Shown: positions 1-5,976, numbered from the stretch's first letter. The stretch: 7,073 nt of DNA from Candidatus Woesearchaeota archaeon (GCA_030590605.1 JAUUYB010000051.1:1-7073), one strand, 5' to 3'. Numbers and translations are program-made. The notes: generated from the letters alone by a model not told the origin.

Positions 1-2146
1 CATTGCATTTGATCGTGAACTCCGCTTCCAATAATGATGCTTTCCCTGTTGCCTCTGCCGCTTCGATCTGTACTTTCTTGAGCTTCTCCCTAAGCAGGAT
101 GTTGTTCCAGACAGAGTCCCAATTCCCTGAGAACTCCTTGATATTTCCTGCGATCATCTTAAGTATCTCTGATTCTCCATTGATGAGCTCGTTTGTAGGT
201 TCCAGCCTATCAGTCACCGCGTTGTAGGACATGAGATCCATGAATCCATTCTCAAGCTGAGGGTCGTCGTTCCAGGATTTCCTGACCTCTGTGATCTGGG
301 TCACTCTTCGCGATTTATGGAGTCCGTCAGCTGACTTGATCGGGTTTACTATGATACAGATATCAGTGGCCTTGAATGAGGTCTTGGGGACTCCGATATC
401 ATTCACGACCCTATCAAAGATTCCGTATGGGCTATCACCATGGATAGTACCTGCAACCACATTCGCAGAAGCTCCTACTCTCATCGCTTCATAGAGCGCT
501 TTAGCTTCTGTACTCCTGACCTCACCGACTATAAGTGCGGAGTCTCCTAACCTGAGTGTCGCCCTGATACCATCCGCTGCGCTCATCTCTGACTGATTCA
601 TCGATAACGCCGAAGCTACCTTCATCGGCTGGATGTTATAGCCAAGTCTTCGAAGTTGGGGGGTAGGCAGTTCGAGCGTGTCCTCTATAGTGATCATCCT
701 ATATCGTCGCATGATCTCGACTAGCACTGCGGATAATAGAGAGGATTTTCCGCTGGATCTGGTGCCGCAGATGAGCATTGTCCTTGTTCCATCTATAATG
801 AAAGAGAGGAGTGCTGCTGCGAGAGGAGTCATGGTCTTGTTCTTGATGAAAAGAGGGAGCGTCCATGGTTTATCCCTATGCCTCCTGAATGAGAAAGATG
901 TCCCAGAAGGATTTAGAGGTTTCGTGATTGTAGATACCCTTGTCGATGCACCAGGGAGTTCTAGCTCGGTATCAAGCAGGGGATTCGCCTCATCAAGTGG
1001 TCTGCCAGAGATCATCCTAAGCTTAGATGCCCATGACTCCGCTTCTGTCGGTGTAGGGATTATGTTTGTCTCACAGTCATCATAATCCCCATGGACTATG
1101 AAGATAGTGATCTGACCTAGCGGACTGTTGATAGAGATATCTTGTATCTTCTCATCCTGTAACAGGACTTCTACAAGTCCGAATCCGACTGTATATCTGA
1201 CAAGGATCTGACCGAGTTCCTGCAGCTCTTTCTCTCTTATGGCTATCCCTTTGTGCTTAGCGATTTCAGAAAGCAGATCAAGACCTACATTGGTGAAGAT
1301 CTGCCGCATACGATCAGGATTTACAAATTCTGATTTCTTAGGTTTGTGTTCAGCAAGTATTTTACGCGCAAGATCAAGAAGTTCATACTTATCTTCTGAG
1401 AGCTTGAATTCAGGAGGGAGTATATGATAGAGTGTCTGGATCCTGTCGATGAACCGGAAGATTGTGACTTCTGTGTTACCTACATTGTAGCTCTCGACTT
1501 CTTCACCATCGACAGGGAAATTGGCCATGAGTTTGGTGTACATGAAATCTGGCTTGATAGTAGGGAAAAATATTTTCTTATACGCATCTCTTTTCCCAAG
1601 GATATATCCTGCGAGGTACGGTTCAGCGAGTGCGATGAGTTTGGTCTTTTCAAAATTCTTCACAAGATATTCAAGCAGTTGAAGGACTTTCTGGATTCTT
1701 GCGGCATGAGGTTTGGATACTGCAGTCTCAAGTCCGATTTTCTCCCTTCTGACTATCCTCCTGAGTTCGACATATGCACCCAGAGGGTCTGATCGCATCA
1801 CGTTGTAGATGATGTTCTGGATCTCCGTATAAAGAGTGTCTGTTCCCCTGCCTGAAGCTCCGAAGTACCGGTAGTTCACTACATTATCGTTCACGAAGTG
1901 CTTGTTGAGTCTGGCTATTTCCAGGAGGAGCATGGTCTGATTGTAGTCATATTCGTAGTCCCTGCTTTGGGAGAAAACGATCTTCGTTACCTCTCCTACT
2001 TCGATGAGCTTATCGACAGTCTTGGCCATACAAAGAGAATCCTCCTCAAGAGAGGGCACTCTTGAACAGCCTTCACAGGTGATGTGGAGGATAGTATCCT
2101 CGCCTTCGCGGACTACAGTGTAGCCACAGCAATCTGAATTGTTCAT
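1..2146 (-). CDS. Archaeal type II/IV secretion system (VirB11/FlaI/Tad-like) ATPase, 3' end cut by window edge
   Basis: This is a AAA+/RecA-type hexameric ATPase that would power assembly of, or secretion through, a type IV pilus, archaellum or Tad-like machine at the inner face of the membrane. 715 codons are open with no stop and run off position 1. The Walker A motif GTRSSGKS lies at about residues 461-468, an Asp-box-like ITIEDTLELP around 485-494, Walker B with IVGEVR ending near 544, and a His-box TIHGDSPYG around 567-575; all are usual for GspE/VirB11/FlaI ATPases. The N terminus has a Cys cluster (C6, C7, C24, C27, C39, with CEGC), which resembles a zinc-binding knuckle and fits archaeal Tad-like ATPases better than classical FlaI. 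It is longer than FlaI (about 500-550 aa). The ATG is fixed by a 4-bp ATGA overlap with the upstream ribbon-helix-helix gene, so the two are translationally coupled. A FlaJ/TadC-type platform gene would be expected beyond position 1. The exact machine is uncertain. Confidence 0.93.
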   Translation of the reverse strand, partial: MNNSDCCGYTVVREGEDTILHITCEGCSRVPSLEEDSLCMAKTVDKLIEVGEVTKIVFSQSRDYEYDYNQTMLLLEIARLNKHFVNDNVVNYRYFGASGRGTDTLYTEIQNIIYNVMRSDPLGAYVELRRIVRREKIGLETAVSKPHAARIQKVLQLLEYLVKNFEKTKLIALAEPYLAGYILGKRDAYKKIFFPTIKPDFMYTKLMANFPVDGEEVESYNVGNTEVTIFRFIDRIQTLYHILPPEFKLSEDKYELLDLARKILAEHKPKKSEFVNPDRMRQIFTNVGLDLLSEIAKHKGIAIREKELQELGQILVRYTVGFGLVEVLLQDEKIQDISINSPLGQITIFIVHGDYDDCETNIIPTPTEAESWASKLRMISGRPLDEANPLLDTELELPGASTRVSTITKPLNPSGTSFSFRRHRDKPWTLPLFIKNKTMTPLAAALLSFIIDGTRTMLICGTRSSGKSSLLSAVLVEIMRRYRMITIEDTLELPTPQLRRLGYNIQPMKVASALSMNQSEMSAADGIRATLRLGDSALIVGEVRSTEAKALYEAMRVGASANVVAGTIHGDSPYGIFDRVVNDIGVPKTSFKATDICIIVNPIKSADGLHKSRRVTQITEVRKSWNDDPQLENGFMDLMSYNAVTDRLEPTNELINGESEILKMIAGNIKEFSGNWDSVWNNILLREKLKKVQIEAAEATGKASLLEAEFTIKCN

Positions 2147-2283
2147 TTTCCTCTTTTTTTCATCTCGAGTATAGCAGCCTCTATCAGATGCGACTTGTTC
2201 CGCCAATTTGCGGATCGCTTTAGTTCATCCTCTATCCATTTCACTAGAGAGGGGTCGATTGTAGCGCTGATAGTCTTTTTCAT
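2143..2283 (-). CDS. Small ribbon-helix-helix (CopG/Arc/MetJ-type) DNA-binding protein, 46 aa
   Basis: The protein begins MKKTISATIDPSLVKWIED and ends MKKRGK. A short strand (KTISATID), a first helix (PSLVKWIEDELKR), a turn (SANWRNKS) and a second helix (HLIEAAILEMKKR) give the complete ribbon-helix-helix fold, which dimerises and binds DNA with the paired strands. Positions 2 and 4 of the strand region (K, T) are typical base-contacting residues. No in-frame start exists further upstream before a stop, and a TATA-like box lies about 30 bp before this ATG. The stop overlaps the ATPase start (ATGA), so the protein is made from the same transcript. By family analogy it is probably a local transcriptional regulator, perhaps of its own operon or of the divergent genes; that role is inferred. 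No toxin partner is visible, so an antitoxin role has no support. Confidence 0.85.
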   Translation of the reverse strand: MKKTISATIDPSLVKWIEDELKRSANWRNKSHLIEAAILEMKKRGK

Positions 2284-2310
2284 CTTTGAGATATCTATTT
2301 CCTGGTTCTT

Positions 2311-2330
2311 CTCATATAAATATATTTTGT
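2311..2330 (-). promoter_or_regulatory. TATA box for the RHH-ATPase operon
   Basis: On the - strand the core ATATATTTATAT (2325-2314) lies about 30 bp upstream of the ATG at 2283. Archaeal transcription starts about 25 bp downstream of the TATA centre, which places the start at or within a few bases of the ATG. This fits a leaderless or nearly leaderless transcript, and there is no clear Shine-Dalgarno sequence before this ATG. Confidence 0.5.
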
Positions 2331-2423
2331 ATTATTTCCTAATAGTTTATATAATAAAGTATATTTTACATTGTAGAATATATTTCATCCTTCCCCCCTA
2401 AAAACTAATAAAAAAAATTTCAA

Positions 2424-2436
2424 TAAGTTAATAAAC
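2424..2436 (+). promoter_or_regulatory. TATA-like box for the 151-aa coiled-coil gene
   Basis: AAGTTAATAAAC is centred near 2431, about 27 bp before the ATG at 2459, the spacing expected for a leaderless archaeal mRNA. No Shine-Dalgarno sequence is seen in the 20 bases before the ATG. The whole 2284-2458 interval is very AT-rich and serves two divergent promoters. Other TATA-like strings occur nearby, so the exact box is uncertain. Confidence 0.4.
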
Positions 2437-2458
2437 AAGAGATACATGATTCCTACCC

Positions 2459-2914
2459 ATGGGACTTTTTCAGCAAAAACCAAAAGGAAACGCTCCAAAA
2501 GGCGGGCTTTTCGGCCAGAAACCTGTTATTCCTGAAGAAAAGACCGACACGAGCTCAGAGTTCAATGCACTCGGTAGGAAAATCCGTCTACTTGAAGACC
2601 GATATTCTAATCTTCACAAAAAGACTACTTTAAATGAACAGAATATGATCAGCTATAACAAGAGATCCAATAACGAGCTCAAATCAATTAATTCGGAGAT
2701 GCTCGATCTAAGAAGGCTGATCGACAACGTCGACAGCAAACTGCTCCTTATCATAAAAGAGCTGAAACTCTGCGCAAAACGCGAAGAAGTGGAGCTTTTG
2801 AAGAAATATGTCAATCTTTGGGAACCGATTCAATTCGTCACACGTCGCGAAGTCGAGATGGTAGTAGAAGACGCTCTCGATGACAGGGCAGCTAAAAAAA
2901 AGAAAGTTTTATAG
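2459..2914 (+). CDS. Coiled-coil protein, possible archaellum accessory (FlaC/D/E-like) protein, 151 aa
   Basis: This is a soluble protein with no signal peptide or membrane segment. Residues 1-33 are a low-complexity Gly/Lys/Gln-rich tail (MGLFQQKPKGNAPKGGLFGQ...) in which GLF-QKP is repeated. Residues 35-105 form a long amphipathic, heptad-like helix (ALGRKIRLLEDRYSNLH... through LRRLIDNVDSKLLLIIKELK). A more specific block follows, REEVELLKKYVNLWEPIQFV (residues about 108-127), then an acidic helix and a lysine-rich end (AAKKKKVL). The coiled coil followed by a compact aromatic/proline block resembles in layout the FlaC/D/E accessory proteins of the archaellum cytoplasmic ring. I recognise the style rather than a named family, so the function is inferred. 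It lies divergent from the secretion ATPase operon and is separated from the next coiled-coil gene by a structured element. Confidence 0.85.
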   Translation: MGLFQQKPKGNAPKGGLFGQKPVIPEEKTDTSSEFNALGRKIRLLEDRYSNLHKKTTLNEQNMISYNKRSNNELKSINSEMLDLRRLIDNVDSKLLLIIKELKLCAKREEVELLKKYVNLWEPIQFVTRREVEMVVEDALDDRAAKKKKVL

Positions 2915-3078
2915 GCTATTATGAAATCCTCGCTACTATCGTCAGTCCGAGCTCCCACGCTAAACACATCACAGCCGTCGCGAGGGGAAGCTCCCTACGG
3001 GAACGCAGGCTTCTCGATGAAAGTAAGAGCTAGCGAGGAAGATAGTAGCTTCCGAAGGAATAGAATTTCATAATAACC
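2914..3078 (+). ncRNA. Candidate structured RNA element in the intergenic region, closed by a long stem
   Basis: The segment folds back on itself. The 11-bp arms TATTATGAAAT (2917-2927) and ATTTCATAATA (3065-3075) pair perfectly, and beyond one C-A mismatch G2914-G2915 pair with C3077-C3078. Inside, GCTACTATC (2932-2940) pairs with GATAGTAGC (3041-3049). A small hairpin TTCC-GAA-GGAA lies at 3050-3060. A central hairpin joins GAAGC (2987-2991) to GCTTC (3009-3013) and is capped by TCCC-TAC-GGGA (2992-3002). The outer stem starts on the last base of the preceding TAG stop codon. I do not recognise RNase P, SRP, tRNA or C/D box signatures. It could be a stable RNA, a 3' UTR structure or a palindromic repeat. 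The strand is assumed from the flanking + strand genes. Confidence 0.5.
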
Positions 3079-3090
3079 AGTTTTATAGAA

Positions 3091-3102
3091 ACTTATTTAA
3101 GA
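3091..3102 (+). promoter_or_regulatory. TATA box for the 236-aa gene
   Basis: ACTTATTTAAGA contains TTATTTAA (3093-3100). A transcript starting about 25 bp downstream, near 3122, would have a leader of roughly 15 bases. A weak Shine-Dalgarno-like AAGGTA lies at 3125-3130, seven bases before the ATG at 3138. The promoter sits just outside the structured element at 2914-3078, so the gene can be transcribed independently of it. Confidence 0.5.
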
Positions 3103-3137
3103 AAGAGATTCCCACAATAGAACTAAGGTAAACGAGA

Positions 3138-3848
3138 ATGGCGAACGATGATGTACCACCTCCACCATATGCAGGTGCGAACAACCAGCCGTTCCCGCAA
3201 GGAAAAATGACAGATCAATATCCCACTGCAACACCACCCCCAGGTCCTACACCATCTCCAGGACTCCCTATAGACCAAGTCGTCCAACTGAGGCAACAGG
3301 GACTGTCTAATAACCAGATTGTCCAATCCCTCCAAAGGGATGGCTTTGATTCATCTCATATCTTTGATGCCATGAACCAAGCTGATCTGGGAAGTCCTGC
3401 CGGTCCGGTAGATCAAGGGATGTACCAACAGGAACCTGTAGCTATGGGTCAGCCACAGGCAGGATCCGATCTCCCCCCAATAGATTCTATGCCTCCCCCA
3501 TTCTCAGCAGGATCTTCTGAAGTCTCGAAAGTAGAAGAGATAGCAGAAGCGATCATCGACGAAAAATGGGAAGAGATGATCAAGAGCATAAATAAGATTA
3601 TGGAATGGAAGGATGCGACAGAGAATAGGATGGCTAAGATCGAACAGCAGTTCCATGACCTAAAAGACAATTTCGACAACCTCCACGCAGCGGTCGTAGG
3701 AAAGATAGGCGATTACGACAAGAACATTCTGAATGTCGGGACCGAGATTAAGGCGATGGAGAAAGTGTTCCAGAAGATTCTGCCAGCTTTCACCGAAAAC
3801 GTCTCTGAACTTTCCCGTATCACAAGGAACGTCAGAGCAAGGAAATGA
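3138..3848 (+). CDS. Proline-rich protein with C-terminal coiled coil, possible archaellum/pilus accessory protein, 236 aa
   Basis: Three regions are visible. Residues about 1-43 are disordered and Pro/Gln/Ala-rich (VPPPPYAG, TPPPGPTPSPG). Residues about 44-84 form a compact UBA-like three-helix segment (LPIDQVVQLRQQGLSNNQIV followed by a second repeat-like helix). After another Pro/Gly-rich linker, residues about 127-236 are a long amphipathic coiled coil (VEEIAEAIIDEKWEEMIKSI, later GTEIKAMEKVFQKILPAFTE) ending in RITRNVRARK. There is no signal peptide or membrane segment. The helical end with the short block VFQKILPAF resembles the architecture of FlaC/D/E cytoplasmic ring proteins, so a scaffold role for a filament motor is possible but inferred. 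It could be a partner of the 151-aa coiled-coil protein upstream on the same strand. No catalytic motif is seen. Confidence 0.88.
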   Translation: MANDDVPPPPYAGANNQPFPQGKMTDQYPTATPPPGPTPSPGLPIDQVVQLRQQGLSNNQIVQSLQRDGFDSSHIFDAMNQADLGSPAGPVDQGMYQQEPVAMGQPQAGSDLPPIDSMPPPFSAGSSEVSKVEEIAEAIIDEKWEEMIKSINKIMEWKDATENRMAKIEQQFHDLKDNFDNLHAAVVGKIGDYDKNILNVGTEIKAMEKVFQKILPAFTENVSELSRITRNVRARK

Positions 3849-4048
3849 TTTTCTATATCTTAATTTCAAACAGATAGCGTAAGCGCCACAGGTCGGACCT
3901 GGGGACGCCAAGAAAACCATCTGGTTTTCTGGCACAAATGAGCTATGCTCATTTTGTGGACTGGTCCGTAGGGCATTCGCGTAGCGGATGACCGTCTGCT
4001 GCCATGAGGAGTGGTGGTGCTGAAGCGTACAAAAAAGTTAGAAAATCA
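3846..4048 (+). ncRNA. Candidate multi-hairpin RNA element between convergent genes
   Basis: The ends are a perfect 10-bp inverted repeat, TGATTTTCTA (3846-3855) and TAGAAAATCA (4039-4048), and the left arm includes the TGA stop of the preceding gene. Between them lie consecutive hairpins. CAGGT-CGG-ACCTG is at 3889-3901. GCC-A-AGAAAACC pairs with GGTTTTCTGGC at 3907-3933. CAC/AAATGAGC pairs with GCTCATTT/GTG at 3933-3958, with one bulge. CATTCGC-GTA-GCGGATG is at 3974-3990. The stretch 3985-4025 also carries GATGA and CTGA, which look like C and D boxes, but the internal boxes are poor. It lies between two convergent genes, so either strand could be transcribed. It may be a stable RNA, a shared transcription-end structure or a palindromic repeat; no known RNA family was recognised. 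Confidence 0.5.
4031..4038 (-). terminator. Possible U-tract terminator for the membrane-protein genes
   Basis: On the - strand a run of six T's (TAACTTTTTTG) lies about 38 bases after the stop codon of the 188-aa gene. Archaeal RNA polymerase commonly terminates at such tracts without needing a hairpin. The T-rich stretch just after the stop may contribute. The evidence is sequence composition only. Confidence 0.3.
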
Positions 4049-4073
4049 ATATCAACAAATTAAAATAAGAATA

Positions 4074-4640
4074 TTATGCTGCCGCCAACCGTTGCACTGT
4101 AAACATCGCTATCAACATGATAAGGATGAATCCTAACACTTTTGGATGTACCATAGTGGCCCAAAAAGAATTCTGCTGGCTTCCTGATGAGACGCTTCCA
4201 TCACTTTCTGTAACCTGGACATCACCATCTCCCCCAGTTCCGACCCCGCCTTGGTTAGCAAGTACATAGAAGAGTGAACCGAAAGCTATGATTATTACAA
4301 GTGCTACCACCCAGAAACTTATGAATTTATGTCCTCCGCTCATGACGCCCATGATGTCCGCATCTCCGAACCCGAAGATCTTGAATGCTACTAATGCAAA
4401 TATGATGAAGAAGAACAAGAGCACGAACCATGGAGACATCACATTGATGGTCTCTCTCACTATAGGCGAGAAAAGAGTCATCATGGCGAATACCACAGCG
4501 ATCATGCCGTTTACAGTCTTATTTTCACCGAAAAGTTTCACCCAGTTAAGAAGACCCCAGATTACAACGAGCACAAGGAGAAATGGAAATACAAAAGAAA
4601 AGTTATCCATTAATGATAGGCCTTCGAAAGGAGTTGCCAT
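4074..4640 (-). CDS. Polytopic membrane protein, third paralogue of a tandem trio, 188 aa
   Basis: Five hydrophobic segments are predicted by eye near residues 15-34, 43-60, 70-92, 104-127 and 167-186. Between the fourth and fifth lies a Gly/Ser/Asp-rich loop (about 130-158) likely to be exposed. The N-terminal pattern FVFPFLLVLVVIWGLL, followed by a charged turn (FGENK), TVNGMIAV and another membrane helix, matches the same block in the two upstream genes, so the three are diverged copies of one family. I do not recognise a named family and see no catalytic residues. The ATG lies 6 bp after the preceding stop codon, with a purine-rich GGAAAGGA upstream, so co-transcription is likely. A role as a membrane base or channel component of a surface machine is inferred from the neighbourhood only. 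Confidence 0.85.
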   Translation of the reverse strand: MATPFEGLSLMDNFSFVFPFLLVLVVIWGLLNWVKLFGENKTVNGMIAVVFAMMTLFSPIVRETINVMSPWFVLLFFFIIFALVAFKIFGFGDADIMGVMSGGHKFISFWVVALVIIIAFGSLFYVLANQGGVGTGGDGDVQVTESDGSVSSGSQQNSFWATMVHPKVLGFILIMLIAMFTVQRLAAA

Positions 4641-4646
4641 TTTAGT

Positions 4647-5231
4647 TTATTCCTTTCCCTTGAAAAAGTCGCCGAGATCGCTGAAGAGCTTGAAACTCTC
4701 ACCTTCCTCATTATCTTCTTTGGTGATAAACCACATCACTACTCCGAAGACTAAGATTATCAGGATAAGCGCTTGAGTCTCTGAATTATCGAGCCATCCG
4801 AGCCAGTTAGGAAGTGAACCGGATCCCCACCATCCTGCAGCTCTTCCAAAGATTGCGATTACGAGAACAGCTGAGATTATTGCGACCCATCCGGAAAGGC
4901 TTCCACCCATCCAGCTGGCTCGTCCACCGAGTATTCCGATGACGAGTAAGAACATGACTATACCGACGATTAGCAATGAGATGCTGGGTATTGCGCTGTT
5001 GATAATATTGACTGGATCAGCCTGCCCTGGAAACCAGTTCAGGACATGTGAGACCACTACGATAAAACCCATCGAGAAAGCGACCATGACATTGAAATTC
5101 TTCTTGTTATGCCCTAGTATCTCGCTCTTTACGAGTATCGCATATATGATTGTAAATATGAGGATAAATGGGACCAGCACGTCGATTATTCCCCAGCTGT
5201 CAAAAATCCGGATTGCTTCTGTAAAATTCAT
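4647..5231 (-). CDS. Polytopic membrane protein, second paralogue of a tandem trio, 194 aa
   Basis: After a short amphipathic N terminus (MNFTEAIRIFDSWG) come hydrophobic segments near residues 17-37, 48-66, 80-102, 113-131 and 150-171, then a charged cytoplasmic-type tail (KEDNEEGESFKLFSDLGDFF) ending KGKE. The block IIDVLVPFILIFTIIYAIL, the KSEILGHNKKNFN turn and VMVAFSMGFIVVVS align with the same block in the 191-aa copy upstream. The loop between helices 4 and 5 is Trp/Gly-rich (AGWWGSGSLPNWLGWLDNSE) and presumably faces outside. The ATG is preceded by GAGGG at a 7-base spacing. It is followed after 6 bp by the third paralogue. The family is unrecognised, and no enzymatic motif is seen. 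Confidence 0.87.
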   Translation of the reverse strand: MNFTEAIRIFDSWGIIDVLVPFILIFTIIYAILVKSEILGHNKKNFNVMVAFSMGFIVVVSHVLNWFPGQADPVNIINSAIPSISLLIVGIVMFLLVIGILGGRASWMGGSLSGWVAIISAVLVIAIFGRAAGWWGSGSLPNWLGWLDNSETQALILIILVFGVVMWFITKEDNEEGESFKLFSDLGDFFKGKE

Positions 5232-5238
5232 AGTGTAT

Positions 5239-5243
5239 CCCTC
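5239..5243 (-). promoter_or_regulatory. Shine-Dalgarno-like site for the 194-aa membrane protein
   Basis: GAGGG on the - strand lies 7 bases before the ATG at 5231. It supports this start and suggests that this gene has a leader, unlike the neighbouring 191-aa gene. Confidence 0.45.
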
Positions 5244-5270
5244 GTTTTTATTGATTCTGAATCTTTTCCT

Positions 5271-5295
5271 TTATTAATTTTATGATTGTTTATAG
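5271..5295 (-). promoter_or_regulatory. Possible TATA box before the 194-aa membrane protein
   Basis: In the 96-bp gap between the first and second paralogues the - strand carries CTATAAACAATC (about 5284-5295) and AAAATTAATAAA (about 5271-5282). Either could act as a TATA box giving a leader of roughly 15-35 bases containing the GAGGG site. The gap is wide enough for an internal promoter, although read-through from the upstream paralogue is also possible. Confidence 0.35.
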
Positions 5296-5327
5296 TTTCA
5301 GGTCCTTCTAGAGTGATAATGTTTTTT

Positions 5328-5903
5328 TTATTTCCCTTCTGTTCCACCGCTAGAAGGTTTTTGGTCCCTGACAACAAACCACATGGAACCTATGAATACG
5401 ACGATTAATATTATTGAAGCGACTGCTGAGCTCGTGAAATTGGTTCCGATATACTCAAAGAACCATTCAAGCCACGGCTGCCCATCTGCAGTCTTTATTG
5501 CAAAGAGGAAAATCGCTACTATACCTATGAACATGATCCAGATGAATGTAGTACGCCATGGCCCTTTCTCAAGGAATACACCATCTCCTTCTTTCTGGAA
5601 AGATCCGATGAGCAGGAGGAAGAAAACAGACAATAGTAACAGGATGACCATCTGTGAAGAGACTTGGGTTATGATCTCGACAAGCTGCGACGAAGCGATG
5701 ACCATGAATGCTATGACGAACGCAACCATAGAATTCAGGTTCTTTCGGGTGTACTTCTTTCCCTCGAACTCCTCTTGGCCAAGCACCTTGGTTTTCTCAA
5801 AGATCGCGAAGATTATCGTGAATACCAATAGAAACGGAAGTACTACATCATATATGCCAATCTCATTGAAAAATCCGAGCACCTCTCTGAACGTCGACTC
5901 CAT
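5328..5903 (-). CDS. Polytopic membrane protein, first paralogue of a tandem trio, 191 aa
   Basis: The protein begins MESTFREVLGFFNEIGIYD. Hydrophobic segments lie near residues 18-36, 57-77, 86-105, 122-142 and 161-182, and it ends in a short hydrophilic Lys/Gly tail. The N-terminal block DVVLPFLLVFTIIFAIF, a charged turn (EKTKVLG, then KKYTRKNLN) and SMVAFVIAFMVIAS are shared with the two downstream genes. The ATG at 5903 is preferred over the in-frame TTG at 5912. A strong TATA box at 5928-5935 places the transcription start at about 5905, so the TTG would lie upstream of the mRNA. It is the first gene of the - strand trio and is divergent from the archaellin gene, which hints at a shared surface-structure role. 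The molecular function is unknown. Confidence 0.87.
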   Translation of the reverse strand: MESTFREVLGFFNEIGIYDVVLPFLLVFTIIFAIFEKTKVLGQEEFEGKKYTRKNLNSMVAFVIAFMVIASSQLVEIITQVSSQMVILLLLSVFFLLLIGSFQKEGDGVFLEKGPWRTTFIWIMFIGIVAIFLFAIKTADGQPWLEWFFEYIGTNFTSSAVASIILIVVFIGSMWFVVRDQKPSSGGTEGK

Positions 5904-5924
5904 ACGACCCAATTATCGAGATAT

Positions 5925-5942
5925 CAATATTTAAACCTTTTG
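5925..5942 (-). promoter_or_regulatory. BRE/TATA promoter for the membrane-protein trio
   Basis: On the - strand AAAAGG is followed by TTTAAATA (5935-5928), a close match to an archaeal BRE plus TATA box. The centre near 5931 predicts a transcription start near 5905, two bases before the ATG at 5903, which means a leaderless mRNA. This is the clearest - strand promoter in the window and it decides the start codon of the gene. Confidence 0.7.
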
Positions 5943-5976
5943 ATTTTATCCAGCCGATAGAAAGATTACAAGATAA

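Noticed and set aside
678..1792. Several + strand open frames (678-1085, 1239-1427, 1424-1792) in the left region
   Set aside because: They lie opposite the continuous - strand ATPase frame, which has conserved Walker A, Walker B and His-box motifs; these frames have no recognisable content.
2195..2401. A 68-codon + strand frame ending in a hydrophobic, Ile/Tyr-rich tail
   Set aside because: It overlaps the ribbon-helix-helix gene and the AT-rich promoter region; the hydrophobic tail is a product of AT-rich sequence.
3123..3935. Three - strand frames (3123-3335, 3449-3679, 3660-3935)
   Set aside because: They are antisense to the 236-aa gene, whose Pro-rich and coiled-coil composition is coherent; the antisense products are Trp/Arg-rich or featureless.
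2914..4048. RNase P RNA, SRP RNA or tRNA in the structured intergenic regions
   Set aside because: I looked for the conserved P4 strands of RNase P, the SRP helix 8 motif and tRNA T-loop sequence and found none in either orientation.
4288..5934. Long + strand frames 4288-4776, 4939-5277 and 5383-5934
   Set aside because: They are antisense to the three membrane-protein genes; their Thr/Met/Asn-rich products are the usual complement of hydrophobic codons and lack promoters or start signals.
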